A DNA stretch of 40,018 nucleotides from CAZTAR01 sp043813895 (GTDB lineage: Bacteria; Planctomycetota; Phycisphaerae; UBA1845; UTPLA1): NCBI GenBank assembly GCA_043813895.1, contig JBDRKQ010000067.1, positions 1-40,018 of the forward strand, read 5' to 3'. How positions within the stretch are numbered: position 1 is the first letter of the stretch; each line of letters begins with the position of its first letter. The notes under the pieces were generated by a model. It made no database searches, had not been told where the DNA came from, and worked only from the letters and a program-made list of their open reading frames with translations. Shown here piece after piece: positions 1 to 9,832 of the stretch. Made by a program: the position numbers and the translations under genes.

Positions 1-2079
1 GTGGTTTACGAGGCGATCCAGGAGAAGCTCAATCGCAAGGTCGCGCTGAAGCTGCTGCCGGCCCTCGTCAGCTCGACGCATCCTGAATTCGTGACGCGTT
101 TCCAGCGCGAGGCGACGGCCGCCGCCAAGCTCCACCATACGAACATCATCCCGATCTACGACTTCGGCGAGGTGCGAGACGGCTATTACTATGCCATGGA
201 GCTGATCAACGGTCAGCCGCTCAGCGGGCTGATCAAGCATCTGGCCACGGTGGACGCAGCCAAGATTTCCGCCACCTCGATTGCGGCGTTTGTAAGCACT
301 CCCCATTCCGGCATGCAGGATGAGGCAGACGACAACGACGCTCTGCCGGACGAGCCTTCTTCCGGAACAGGGAGCGGTTCGGCCGGAAGCAAGGGGCGCG
401 GCTACTACAGACAAGTGGCCCAGTGGATGCTGGAGGTTGCGAAGGCGATACATTACGCGCACGTGCGAGGCATGGTGCACCGCGACCTCAAGCCGAGCAA
501 CCTGATGCTCTCCACGGACGGTCGCGCGATCGTCCTGGACTTCGGCCTCGTCAAGACGACGAGCGATCAGTCCGTTACGGCTACGGGCTCGCTGCTCGGC
601 ACGTATCGCTACATGAGCCCGGAACAAGTCGGCGCCAAGCGCATCAAGATTGACGCCCGTAGCGATGTGTATTCGCTGGGTGTGACACTCTACGAGCTGT
701 TGACGTTTCGGCCCGCCTTCGACGCCGTGGAACAGTCGGAACTTCTCAGCCAGGTGCTCTTCAAGGAGCCGGCGGCGCCGCGAAAGGTCTCTCCGTCGGT
801 TCCGCTTGACCTACAGACGATTTGTCTCACGGCGATGGAGAAGGCCCCGCAGGATCGTTACCAGACGGCGCACGCGATGGCCGATGACCTGGAGTCGTAC
901 CTTCGGGATCAGGTGATCGTCGCCCGCCCGCAAGGGCTGGTGCGGCGCTCGATCAAGTTTGTGCGACGACGGCGTGTGGAGTCGATAGCGGTGACGGCGA
1001 TCCTGTGCCTGGCAATGGTGAGCGCACTGGCGTACTACTTCTACGATCGAGCGCAGCAAGCTTGGCGCGATGAGCTCATGAAGGATGGGATTGCAGCAGC
1101 TTGGATATCGCATGATCTTGACGCGGCAAAGCCGGCGTTTCGCCGAGTGCTGGACGCGAATCCGAATGACTACGCCGCATTGGTGAACTTGGCGAACGTC
1201 CACAAGGACGAGTACTACGCCCGCGGCACTGAGCAGTCACTTGATGAGGCTATCAAGCTGCTGGACCGTGCTGTTAAGGTCAGACCGGAGCGCGTGGATG
1301 CCTGGAATGCGAAGGGTGTCCTCTATCAAGCATGGAATCGTCCTTCGGAGGCAAACGCGGCCTATGAGGAGATTCTGCGAATAGACGAAGAGTACTACCC
1401 GGCGTGGGTCAACTTGGCGATGCTCCGCGCGACGCAAGGAGGAATCGAAGAGGCGGAACGATGCGCCGAGAAGGGCGTTGAATGCTCCAGAGAGAAGAAG
1501 GCCGTCATGCCGTTGCGAATTCTCGCCGCCATTCAGCTCTATCTTGGTCGCGAAGACACACTGAAAACGCTGGAGGCTGCTCGCGCCGCCTCCGAGAACT
1601 CGGATGTTCGCACCCTGATACTCCAGTCTCAATATCACCTCACGCAATGTGATCCAGATAGTCTCCAGAACGCCTTGAATCTGGCTGTCACTGCAAACAC
1701 GCTCGTCGGTTCCGCCGAATCCACCGAGAACCCTGCAGCGAAGCGTATACTCCAGGCGAGGATCAAACAGACACTCGCATTGGCCCAACTCCGCAACGAG
1801 GAGTGGGAGGCAGCGGTGAGGGCCGCCAAGAAAGCCCTGGCCGTGAACGACGGCTGCGCCGTTTCACATCTCGTCCTCGCAATAGCCCACGGCCACCTCG
1901 GTGACACGGCTGCAGCTCAGTCCAGCCTCCGTGCCGCGGAGGAGACTTGGCCGGAGGCGCTCAGACAAGCCGAGTTGCACGTCACCCAGGACGGCAGTTC
2001 GCTGTGGTTCGACACTGCGGGCGAACTTCGGGCTTTGCAGGCGGAGGCACGCCAACTTCTCGAAAAGCCACCTGAATAG
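1..2079 (+). CDS. Ser/Thr protein kinase with TPR domain, 5' end cut by window
   Basis: Membrane-anchored Hanks-type kinase. The glycine-rich loop is missing and the frame is open at base 1, so the start lies outside the window. Visible marks: VALK lysine at about residue 17, HRDLKPSN at 160-167, DFG at 180-182, and an activation-segment end TYRYMSPEQ. There is a low-complexity acidic/serine/glycine insert at about 90-135, between the N- and C-lobes. A basic stretch and one membrane helix follow at about 327-348. The rest, presumably on the outer side, is TPR-like (about 365-560, recurring A-x-Y and P-x-W helices). The ligand or partner is unknown. The domain order kinase-TM-TPR is common in planctomycetes. 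The next gene downstream is convergent, so this one ends its transcription unit. Confidence 0.93.
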   Translation: MVYEAIQEKLNRKVALKLLPALVSSTHPEFVTRFQREATAAAKLHHTNIIPIYDFGEVRDGYYYAMELINGQPLSGLIKHLATVDAAKISATSIAAFVSTPHSGMQDEADDNDALPDEPSSGTGSGSAGSKGRGYYRQVAQWMLEVAKAIHYAHVRGMVHRDLKPSNLMLSTDGRAIVLDFGLVKTTSDQSVTATGSLLGTYRYMSPEQVGAKRIKIDARSDVYSLGVTLYELLTFRPAFDAVEQSELLSQVLFKEPAAPRKVSPSVPLDLQTICLTAMEKAPQDRYQTAHAMADDLESYLRDQVIVARPQGLVRRSIKFVRRRRVESIAVTAILCLAMVSALAYYFYDRAQQAWRDELMKDGIAAAWISHDLDAAKPAFRRVLDANPNDYAALVNLANVHKDEYYARGTEQSLDEAIKLLDRAVKVRPERVDAWNAKGVLYQAWNRPSEANAAYEEILRIDEEYYPAWVNLAMLRATQGGIEEAERCAEKGVECSREKKAVMPLRILAAIQLYLGREDTLKTLEAARAASENSDVRTLILQSQYHLTQCDPDSLQNALNLAVTANTLVGSAESTENPAAKRILQARIKQTLALAQLRNEEWEAAVRAAKKALAVNDGCAVSHLVLAIAHGHLGDTAAAQSSLRAAEETWPEALRQAELHVTQDGSSLWFDTAGELRALQAEARQLLEKPPE

Positions 2080-2345
2080 CCATGATGCGCCGGCAGGTCG
2101 GCTCGTTTGGGGCTCCCGTTGACTCCGAGCCACCAGCGTCACGTCATGCCACCGAACGTTTGCAGAATGGAGTGACAGGGAAGGTCGCGACTCACCGAGG
2201 TCGGGCATCAAGCCACAGATTCTGCGGAAGAACCCAGTTTGGCAAGGCACGTGCCGTGACTCATCAGATGTCCTCCTATCGGCACATCAGCTCGGTCACC
2301 GTCTGAGGCCGATTTCCCGCACGCCACCAGACCGCTGCCACGAGA

Positions 2346-2780
2346 CTACTGCTGCTGCGTGAGGGTGGCATTACCCTGGTCGATGCTGATCTCCGTGGAT
2401 GTGAATGGAATCGTGAACTCGGTGGTAAGCTTCCCGGTGGCGATGGTAAAATCGTCATTGAAGGTCCCATCGAAGATCAGATTACCCGTGGTGGCAATCG
2501 ACACGTTGCGATCCACCACCGATGTTGAACGATGGACATCCCGTTCGGTGACGGTGATCGCGAGGAACACGCTTCGCATCTCCGTAATCCTGCCGAGTTC
2601 GTCGAACACGAAGACATTCTTGGCCAAGCCCAGATACTGGTCCGGGGTCAGATCCCACGTTCCCGCCAGGACGGCCTCAGGGGGTGGGACCGAGGGTATG
2701 GTTTCGCAGCCGCCCCCGATCCCCAGGAACAAGATACACACAAGCGGATAAACTCTCTGATAGCGGGCAAGGGCGTTCAT
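2346..2780 (-). CDS. Small lipoprotein, unknown function
   Basis: 144 residues. The N-terminus has a hydrophobic stretch ending in a lipobox-like GIGGGC (Cys25), so it is probably a lipoprotein. The mature part begins with TWDLTPDQ and is rich in Thr/Ile/Val beta-prone segments, suggesting a small beta-barrel or lipocalin-like fold; this is inference only. The ATG start has GGGAG about 10 nt upstream. It lies downstream of an ECF sigma-factor gene in the same direction (about 108 bp gap) and could be cotranscribed with it. No family recognised. Confidence 0.7.
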   Translation of the reverse strand: MNALARYQRVYPLVCILFLGIGGGCETIPSVPPPEAVLAGTWDLTPDQYLGLAKNVFVFDELGRITEMRSVFLAITVTERDVHRSTSVVDRNVSIATTGNLIFDGTFNDDFTIATGKLTTEFTIPFTSTEISIDQGNATLTQQQ

Positions 2781-2888
2781 TATTCGCTCTCCCTGTTCGG
2801 GCTGGCGCTTTTCCTGTTCACTCCGGCATGGCAGTGCCGCAGGCTGGCAGGCGACTGTCTGATATGCGGGCTTGCTTCCCTCCGCCTT

Positions 2889-3485
2889 TCACCAAACCTC
2901 CGCGATCTTCGGCCCAAGCTCCCGCAAGCGCGACAATACTCGCGTTTTGCTGATGTACACGGCATTTCGAGACATCCCGAGGTGCTCAGCGACCTCCTCT
3001 GCCGGCCTAGCCTTCAGTGCGTACAACTCGAATGCCCTGAACGTCTTGGCATCGGATTCTCGGCGGGCTTCCTGCATGCACTCGGCTGCTACCGCACGGC
3101 GCCACTCGGCATCGAAGATGTCCGTCAGCTCGTGGTCGTCCGGGACACGATTCATGAAACCGGTAGCGCTGGTCGACTCAGCCACCTGGACCTCCCGCTT
3201 GGCCAAGCGATGACGTGCCCGCTTGATCCGGTTGAAGGCAATTCCCTGCAGCCAGGAACGCAGGCGACCCTTCTGTCTGTCGAACTTGCCTTGGCGGAAA
3301 TCCTCCAGGAATGCCACAAGCGTTTCCTGAACGACATCTCGAGCATCAGCGTCACGCAGTCCCGCTCGGCAGGCAAACGCAAACAACATCGTTTCGTAGC
3401 GCGCGGAAAACTGCCGCCAAGCCGGTTCGTTGTTCGGCTCGTGTAGGCCCTGGACAAGAACGGTACTGCTGATGGTGGTGAACAC
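2889..3485 (-). CDS. ECF RNA polymerase sigma factor
   Basis: Sigma-70 family regulator of the extracytoplasmic-function type. Region 2 is visible as the segment from AWRQFSARYE through DARDVVQETLVAF to RLRSWLQGIAFNRIK. Region 4 is the C-terminal helix-turn-helix, ARPAEEVAEHLGMSRNAVYISKTRVLSRLRE. I chose the GTG at 3485 because homologous planctomycete ECF factors start with a short TTISSTVL-type leader. An ATG at 3545 in the same frame would add 20 residues without family character. No anti-sigma gene is adjacent, so its signal is unknown. The downstream lipoprotein is the only co-directional neighbour. Confidence 0.9.
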   Translation of the reverse strand: MFTTISSTVLVQGLHEPNNEPAWRQFSARYETMLFAFACRAGLRDADARDVVQETLVAFLEDFRQGKFDRQKGRLRSWLQGIAFNRIKRARHRLAKREVQVAESTSATGFMNRVPDDHELTDIFDAEWRRAVAAECMQEARRESDAKTFRAFELYALKARPAEEVAEHLGMSRNAVYISKTRVLSRLRELGPKIAEVW

Positions 3486-3545
3486 GAAGAGGCGCCTCCA
3501 CGTTCCAGAACTGCTGCTGAAGTCATCTAGTTTACCACTTTCCAA

Positions 3546-3917
3546 GTCGCTTCGCCAGTCGCCCTCAAGGCCATCTTAGAAAATTGCCCGCAATGGCGAA
3601 AGATATCCGGCATTGGAACGCATAGTCTACTGCGGACCGCGTGGCCCGCGCGAACCAACGCCAAACGTGGTGCAACAGGACAACAGGAGACCTGCCATGA
3701 ACCGTGATCTTCACAGGGAAGCTGTTGCCGTTCTGAGCTTGACGGGAGATCTCACTCGCCGGCGCTTCTGCCGAAGGGCGGCCGAGAGGCCGGAGGATTC
3801 CGGGTCGACCGGCAGGCCGGACGGCCAGTGCGTCGTATTGAGTCCATTCTGTGATACGGGAGTAGCCCGACCAGCAGCTCACTCGCAGCAGCGCCGCTAC
3901 GGCCACGGAGAATGACG
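3546..3917. other. Intergenic stretch without recognisable gene
   Basis: About 370 bp between the ECF sigma gene and the NADAR gene. Both strands have open frames of 100-190 codons, but these are rich in Arg/Pro/Ala, have no ribosome site and match no family I know. Both flanking genes point left, so the upstream signals of the sigma gene should lie here. I see no clear -35/-10 pair. Confidence 0.5.
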
Positions 3918-4619
3918 TTACCTGACGCCTCTTCGCAGCTCCGCTCGAATGCCCATCAGAATCTCGCAATAAAGCCACGCCGGTGGGGCATCGGCAGCCT
4001 GGTGATGATCTGGGCGAAGAGCAAGGTCGCCTGTCGATAGCAATACGTCGCGCACCTCGTGGTTCTGTCGCACCTTCTCCCTGGTGGCCTGGAGGATCAG
4101 GGCGTAGTGCTTGCCTTTCCCCGGCGTCCAATACTTCATCTCCCGACCTTCGAAAGTGACCCAGTCTATCCCCATATCCTTCATGTTCTTCGTGGCCAGT
4201 TTACCGGCAGCCTTGGCCTCCGCTCCGACCATCTGGGAGACTTCCTCGCGCGTGTACTTCCAGGTGATCCCAGGAAAAGTCGCCCGTGGGTCCGCGGAGG
4301 TTTCGGGGTACTTCATCATCTGCCAGAAGCCTTCAAGGCTTGGGTAGCGTTGCCCGTGGAAGACAAACGGCGTGTAGGCGAAGTTGGAGAGCAGGCCGAG
4401 TTCATTGCGTTTCGAGACGATGACTTCACCCGGCCCGGCCGCCTGCGGGAGTATTTCCCATGATGCCGCTTCCGCTTCAGGGACAGGCTCCCACCAGTGC
4501 TGTGGATAGGGGGACGATTGCGTGTGGCGCTCTGAGTCGGTCGAGGGAGTAGCGGGTTCGCTACAGCCGGTAATCCAGAGAGCTGCGGCCAGAGCGCAAA
4601 CTCGCTTGGTGCTGTTCAT
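3918..4619 (-). CDS. Exported NADAR-fold (YbiA-like) lipoprotein
   Basis: The mature part resembles the NADAR superfamily (NAD- and ADP-ribose-associated; YbiA-like N-glycosidases). The order is ELGLLSNFAYTPFVF, then GQRYPSLEGFWQMMKYPE, then TFPGITWKYTREEV, then KAAGKLATKNMKDMGIDW, then a C-terminal DVLLSTGDLAL helix region. The N-terminus has a signal peptide ending in the lipobox ITGC followed by a Ser/Thr/Pro linker, so the domain is probably anchored in the envelope, whereas known NADAR enzymes are cytoplasmic. The ATG at 4619 is chosen because GGAG sits at a good distance. A GTG at 4634 adds five residues. The substrate is unknown: ADP-ribose-type or riboflavin-intermediate chemistry is known in the family, but its use outside the cytoplasm is open. 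Confidence 0.8.
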   Translation of the reverse strand: MNSTKRVCALAAALWITGCSEPATPSTDSERHTQSSPYPQHWWEPVPEAEAASWEILPQAAGPGEVIVSKRNELGLLSNFAYTPFVFHGQRYPSLEGFWQMMKYPETSADPRATFPGITWKYTREEVSQMVGAEAKAAGKLATKNMKDMGIDWVTFEGREMKYWTPGKGKHYALILQATREKVRQNHEVRDVLLSTGDLALRPDHHQAADAPPAWLYCEILMGIRAELRRGVR

Positions 4620-4759
4620 TTTGCGTTTCTCCACGATGCCCGGGTCATTCTGCCCTCGCTCGTTTTCGTAGCCACAAGCCGCGGAGAGGGCAGGGTGGGA
4701 CGGTGTGGTGCTTCGCCAGGGCGGAGAACCGGGCGACCGGCGGCTCCGAAAGAGGCGGC

Positions 4760-6508
4760 TCAGTACCCCACTGCTCCGCCGTGGATGCGCTTGTCTGCCA
4801 CACCGTAGTACATTTCTTCACGGACAAAGATCGTGTGCGCATCCCCTTGCACATAGGGCGATCCGTCGGAATCCTGTCGGCTGATCGTGTGGCCCATGGC
4901 ACGCAATGTCTCGATCGTGCCTGACGCAACCGGCTCAGCAGACGCCTCCAGCTTCACTTCATCGGGGAACCACTGATGATGCAACCGTGGTGCATCCACG
5001 GCTGCCCGAGGGTCCATATCGAACTCCAACACGTTCAGCACGACGCACAGCACCGTGTTGATGATCGTCCGCCCACCAGGGCTTCCCGTGACGAGCACGA
5101 CTTTCCCACCACGAGCGACGATCGTAGGCGTCTGAGAGCTCAGCATTCGCTTGCCTGGGGTGATCAGATTCGGTTTCGTGCCGATGCGGCCCTCCGTGTC
5201 GGTCACCCCGGGACGCCTGTTGAAGTCGCCCATCTGGTTGTTGAGCAGAAAGCCGGCGCCGCGGACCACGATCTTGGAACCATAGCTCTGCTCCAACGTG
5301 TACGTGTTGGCGACTGCCATGCCATTCTTGTCGATGACCGAGAAGTGCGTTGTTGAATTCCCCTCCGGCAGAAGCGGGATCTGGCCGGCGAGATCTTCGC
5401 TGGGCGTCGCCCGAGTGGGATCGATCGTCCTCGTGAGTTCACGGGCATACGACTTCGTCGTCAGGTGGCGTGGGACCTTGACGAAGTCCGGATCGCCGAG
5501 GTAGGCGGCACGGTCGCGGTAGGCCCGGCGCATGCACTCGATGAGGAGGTGCAAGGTCCCGACAGACCAGCGATCCTGCCGCCGCAGCTCGTAGGGTTCG
5601 AGCATGTTGAGCATTTGGATTAAGGCGATGCCTCCCGAACTGGGCGGAGGCGGGACAAAGACGTCATAGGCCCGATAGACGCCGTGAATGGGCTGACGCA
5701 GCTTCGCACGGTAGGCGGCAAGGTCATGCTGCGTAATCAGACCGCCGCTTGCTTTCATTTCGGCGACGATCTGATCTGCGATGGCGCCGCCGTAGAAGGT
5801 GTCCGGGCCCATTTGGGCGATGCGGCGCAGTGTTCGAGCCAAGTCTTTCTGAATCAGCCTGTCTCCAGCCGCCCATCGTTCATGGCCCTCGGGTGGGGCG
5901 TAAACTCTCTGCAGTTCCGCCATCTGCGGGTACCGCTCCAAGACATCGTTAAGTGACTCCGCCAACGCCGCGCTGATGAGGAAACCATCTTCAGCCAATT
6001 CGATGGCAGGACTTACGAGTTCCTTCCAGGCGACCGTGCCGTACTTTCCATGCGCCATGGCGAGTCCGCGGACCGTTCCAGGAATGCCGACCATCCTGGC
6101 GTCCGTTCGGTCCACCTTGCCCGCGAGCATGTCCTGGGTCGCTGCCGCCGGCGCCGTCTCTCGATAGTCGATGCACACGGGCTGCTGGCCATCTCCCGGA
6201 TACGCGAGCATGAACCCTCCGCCCCCGATGTTGCCGGCCGGCGGGTATGTCACAGCGAGGGCGAAGGCGACCGCCACTGCGGCATCCACCGCGTTGCCAC
6301 CCTTCTTCAAGACATCGATGCCGACACGGTTCGCATGGTCGCAGACCGAGACCACCGCACCTTCCCGCGATTGGACGACGGCAGCCGGGGGCCCCGCGCG
6401 CACGCAACCCAGGCCGGGAATCAGGACGGCCAGGCAGCCGGCCGCCGCGCGTACAAGACGGTATCTGGTTGGGCGTTTTAGATTCTGCGGTGTTTCAGGA
6501 ATCATCAT
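4760..6508 (-). CDS. ggt: Gamma-glutamyltranspeptidase
   Basis: 582-residue proenzyme of the Ntn-hydrolase superfamily that cleaves or transfers the gamma-glutamyl group of glutathione and related peptides outside the cytoplasm. The N-terminus is basic then hydrophobic and ends in PGLGC (Cys35), so it may be a lipoprotein. The large-subunit signature GGNAVDAAVAVAFAL is at about 70-84. The autoprocessing site is NSTTHFSVID, with the catalytic nucleophile Thr386 forming the new N-terminus of the small subunit. The oxyanion/substrate loop GSPGG and C-terminal PRLHHQW are also present. Length fits the family (about 570-600). It appears complete and functional. It is monocistronic; the leftward NADAR gene follows after about 140 bp. 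Confidence 0.96.
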   Translation of the reverse strand: MMIPETPQNLKRPTRYRLVRAAAGCLAVLIPGLGCVRAGPPAAVVQSREGAVVSVCDHANRVGIDVLKKGGNAVDAAVAVAFALAVTYPPAGNIGGGGFMLAYPGDGQQPVCIDYRETAPAAATQDMLAGKVDRTDARMVGIPGTVRGLAMAHGKYGTVAWKELVSPAIELAEDGFLISAALAESLNDVLERYPQMAELQRVYAPPEGHERWAAGDRLIQKDLARTLRRIAQMGPDTFYGGAIADQIVAEMKASGGLITQHDLAAYRAKLRQPIHGVYRAYDVFVPPPPSSGGIALIQMLNMLEPYELRRQDRWSVGTLHLLIECMRRAYRDRAAYLGDPDFVKVPRHLTTKSYARELTRTIDPTRATPSEDLAGQIPLLPEGNSTTHFSVIDKNGMAVANTYTLEQSYGSKIVVRGAGFLLNNQMGDFNRRPGVTDTEGRIGTKPNLITPGKRMLSSQTPTIVARGGKVVLVTGSPGGRTIINTVLCVVLNVLEFDMDPRAAVDAPRLHHQWFPDEVKLEASAEPVASGTIETLRAMGHTISRQDSDGSPYVQGDAHTIFVREEMYYGVADKRIHGGAVGY

Positions 6509-6793
6509 GCACTCGCTAGAAGCCTACGAGGGTGCGGATCAGGCACGCTTGTCGCGCAGTGTACCATTCTCCCCCGATCTGAAAACGTGAGAAGACGTTG
6601 ATTCCGGGCGTGGTGAAGACTGGCCCTTCCGCAGCCCATAGCTCCTGCCACATCATGGAGGAATCGCGGCCAGAAAAGCGGCCGCGAAAAAGACGTGATT
6701 GAAAGAGAAGAAGAACACGGGGAATCAGCGCCTACCGTGGAACCAGGCGAGCGTCTATTATGCTCGCGCCTCGTCGGCAACGGAGGATCAGCC

Positions 6794-8187
6794 ATGAAGA
6801 GAATCTGTCGGGGCGCCGCTCGCTCATGTTTGATTGTGCTGACCGCGGGATTCAGCTTGGCGTGCAAACCGCAGGCAAGTGTGCCGCCTGATGCCAGCGG
6901 TTCCACCTCGGCCCCCTTCGCCTTCATTGAGGTCCCCGACCCTCTTTCCGGCGACAATCCGACATATCCACTTGCGCCCGCGGAAGTCCCCGCGCCGGCG
7001 CAATCGCTGACCGATGTCCAATTCGGAACCACCATGACCCGCGTCGGCCAGACCGAAAAGCTGCGGCATGAGTACTCACGGCACGATCCGTTCAACTGCG
7101 ACAAGACCCTCATCCTCCTGCAATACTTCCCCGACGGCGATTGGAGGGTGTATCGCACCGCGACGGTTCCCTATGACCAAGCGAGCAACCTGGTGCGCAC
7201 GCTGGACCTGGCCGAACCACGCTGGGATCCAGATGAGACCAACATGATCTGGGGCTTTCAGGGATTCCGCATCGTCCGCGTGAACGTCCAAACCGAGCAG
7301 GTCGATGTAATCAAGGTTTTGCCAGCGATGTGACCATTGGCCCAATCCTGACGGCCAACCCCGATTTGTACCGCGTCACCATGATGGATGAGGGCGAACC
7401 CTCTACGGACATGCGCTACTGGGCTGTTCTCCTCCAAGGTAGCCAGGACGACTACCGAGCCCGGTATCTGTTTACTTGGGATCAGCAACAGGACCGGATC
7501 GCGGGCCTGTATCCCTTGACTATCGAGGAATCGCGTATCGACTGGGTCGGCATGTCGCCCCTGGGCAACTGGGTGCTGATCGGCGGCGATTGGGACAACG
7601 GGGGAAAGTTAGCGGGCTTGGTCATAGCTGATCGCGAGCTGACCTCGTTCCACCGGCTCGATTATGCCACCGCCCATTCCGACGTCGGCCTAGACAGCGA
7701 CGGGCGCGAAGTGATCGTGATGCAGAGCAGCCAGACCGACTACATCGACATGCTTCCCCTCGACCCAGCGACGCAGCCGATTCTCGACGCGGGCGGCAGC
7801 TACGACAACACCGGGCGTGTCCGTCTGATCCGCCTCTACTATGATTCGGAGTCTCCTCTCGGTTTAAGTAGCGGCGTACACATCTCCTGCAATGCTCCGG
7901 GCTACTGTGTGGTCTCCACCGTCACCGAGCCGAATCGGCCGGAACAAAACTGGCTCGATCGCACGATCACGCTCGTCCGGCTGGACAGACAGCGCCCCCG
8001 CGTGATCTACCTGGCGAAGGTACATGGCACGGCAGCGGCGTACTGGGAAGAGACCCACGCCAGCATCAGCCGGGACGCCAAGAAGGTCGTGTGGGCGACG
8101 AACTGGAACCGCAACGTGGGACAGGAGCGCGTGTGGCTGATGGAGCTGGATATTCCGACCGCATGGCTGGATTCTCTGGTGAAGTAG
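6794..8187 (+). pseudogene. Propeller-like lipoprotein gene broken by a single frameshift
   Basis: Two abutting open frames together make one protein. The first (6794-7333) starts MKRICRGA, has a lipobox FSLAC, then a beta-rich region ending DVIKVLPAM-stop. The second begins at about 7318 in the -1 frame with FASDVTIGPIL and runs to 8187. Near 7316 one base appears to be missing: restoring it gives a smooth K-x-FASDVTIGPIL junction. The repeated pattern of beta strands (DPFNCDKTLILLQY, SRIDWVGMSPLGNWVLI, ASISRDAKKVVWATNWN) suggests a TolB/WD40-like propeller, by analogy only. A -10-like TATTAT lies near 6757. A sequencing deletion is as likely as a true mutation, because the rest of the frame is undamaged. 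Confidence 0.75.
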
Positions 8188-8238
8188 TCGATTGGCCGCT
8201 CGTGGCAATCGTCGTTCACCCTCCGAAAGCCGTGGACT

Positions 8239-9195
8239 TCATCGTCTCGACGACCGATTCCGCCGCCGGCGCCGTTTCATCCAGCCCCAGCCGAGCAACA
8301 TGACCGGCATCATTGTGCCTGCACTCGGACCGCAAACACCGCATGGCTGGGCCGACGGTCCCAGCGGTGTTTCTCCCTCGCCGCCGTTGCCAGCGGCGAT
8401 CGCTGCTGCCACGGCATACCAGCCGAGGGCGATCCGTTGGCAGCCTTCGGCACTCAGGTGCCCGCCATCCGAACTGTAACCACTGTTGAGCTTCTGGTAG
8501 GTCTGGCCATCACTCGCAAAGGTGGCTGCATTGCCCGCCGGGTCGTGGGACTCCATATCGGCGATGTCGAACAGCAGCCGCGCGTGTGACTGGCAGTACT
8601 GACGGACGGCCGTGTTGTACTGATTTCGCAGCACATTGTCAGCGTCTTCGTCGGTGGTGAGGGGCATGGTCGTATAAACGAAGGTTGTGGCTGGCCAGGC
8701 CGCCTCCAGCGCCGCCATTGCGTCGGCATACTGCGTGGCATTCGCGTCCTGATCGATGAAGCAGAACTTGTTCATCACGATCGCAGTAGCGTTAGACCGC
8801 CAGCCAGAGGTGTTTACGGAATTCTGGAAGATGGTGATCTTGGCCTCCCAGCCCGGATTGCCACGATCGCATTCGTAGATCGTCCCGGCCGTCGTTGGCG
8901 TCGGGGGGGCGTCTGCTCGGTTCTGTCCCTCGTCAAACCCGACGGAGGCCTGATCCAGTCTGTATCGCCCGGTGTTCGACGCGTGCAAATCGGCCATGCC
9001 GCTCATCATGTTGTCGCCGACCGACGCGTGCGAGAAGAACCATCTCTGCCCGCCGATGGCGTCCATGGTGGACTGCGGCAGGGACGCGACGCCGTCGACA
9101 TCGACATGGTCGATGATCTGGGCAGAGCTCTGATCGCTGGCGAACAGGAGCAGGATCAAGAGTACGCATCCGCAACGGACTGTGGGTGTGATCAT
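8239..9195 (-). CDS. Secreted SGNH-hydrolase-like protein with C-terminal anchor tail
   Basis: 318 residues. A signal peptide (VLLILLLFASDQSSAQ) is followed by a domain beginning WFFSHASVGDNMMSG and ending with SSDGGHLSAEGCQRIALGWY, a Gly-His-Leu block of the kind that carries the catalytic His in SGNH/GDSL-like esterases. The classical N-terminal GDS block is not obvious; HASVGDN may replace it. The C-terminus is CGVCG, a short hydrophobic stretch, then RRRRR, which resembles a sorting or anchoring signal. The ATG has GAAGGTGA upstream. The substrate is unknown. The tail resembles that of the caspase-like protein at 17787. Confidence 0.75.
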   Translation of the reverse strand: MITPTVRCGCVLLILLLFASDQSSAQIIDHVDVDGVASLPQSTMDAIGGQRWFFSHASVGDNMMSGMADLHASNTGRYRLDQASVGFDEGQNRADAPPTPTTAGTIYECDRGNPGWEAKITIFQNSVNTSGWRSNATAIVMNKFCFIDQDANATQYADAMAALEAAWPATTFVYTTMPLTTDEDADNVLRNQYNTAVRQYCQSHARLLFDIADMESHDPAGNAATFASDGQTYQKLNSGYSSDGGHLSAEGCQRIALGWYAVAAAIAAGNGGEGETPLGPSAQPCGVCGPSAGTMMPVMLLGWGWMKRRRRRNRSSRR

Positions 9196-9832
9196 CGTTC
9201 ACCTTCGAACCAGAGCGTGCGAGTCGCTGCATATATCGTAACCATGCCAGCCGAAGACAGCTACCAGTTTCTCGCCCGCAGGATGTCGACCGCTGGGAGG
9301 AGGAGGTCAACAAGACCGGGACGTTTCAACCCCAGGCGGATGAGCAGGTTGTTGAACTCCAAGGAAACTGCCTGCTGGCGCCTCACCCGCAGCGGTCCAT
9401 TGGTTGTTCGCTCCGAATGGCTTCCACTTTCCACGGGTTGCCAAACACCATTAAGAAGACCAACCCTTCGTGCTCTGGCCTGCGCGACTTCGGCCGGGCA
9501 CCGCTCAGGACATCCCTAAGGGCGGCCATCGTCTCCGGCCACAGTGGAGCCACCCTTTGAACAGCAGTTTTCGGGCGCTATGTTTTTCGACCGCCCTGCG
9601 CTACGCATTTCATCCGGCGTTCATATAGGCAGGCCACAGCAACATCGAAACGACCCAACGGTACCACGCCGCGGCCACGAACGACCAACTGGCTTTGGCT
9701 CGGCGGGCCAGCGAATCCGCACTCTCCGCCAACGAAATAAGGCAGACTGACCCCCGGAGTGACCCCAAAAGCCCAATCTGGGCTTGAAAAACACGCTAGA
9801 TCTGGTACAAAGTTCTTGTCATGCAAGAAGTT
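9196..9832. other. Long intergenic region upstream of tRNA-Arg
   Basis: About 640 bp without a gene I can support. Short open frames on both strands have no family character. The left end carries the ribosome site and upstream signals of the SGNH gene on the minus strand. The right end should hold the tRNA promoter, but no convincing consensus pair is seen. Confidence 0.45.

Noticed and set aside
3613..3915. 100-codon plus-strand frame between sigma and NADAR genes
   Set aside because: No ribosome site, no domain, Arg/Pro-rich; overlapping minus-strand frame is equally weak.
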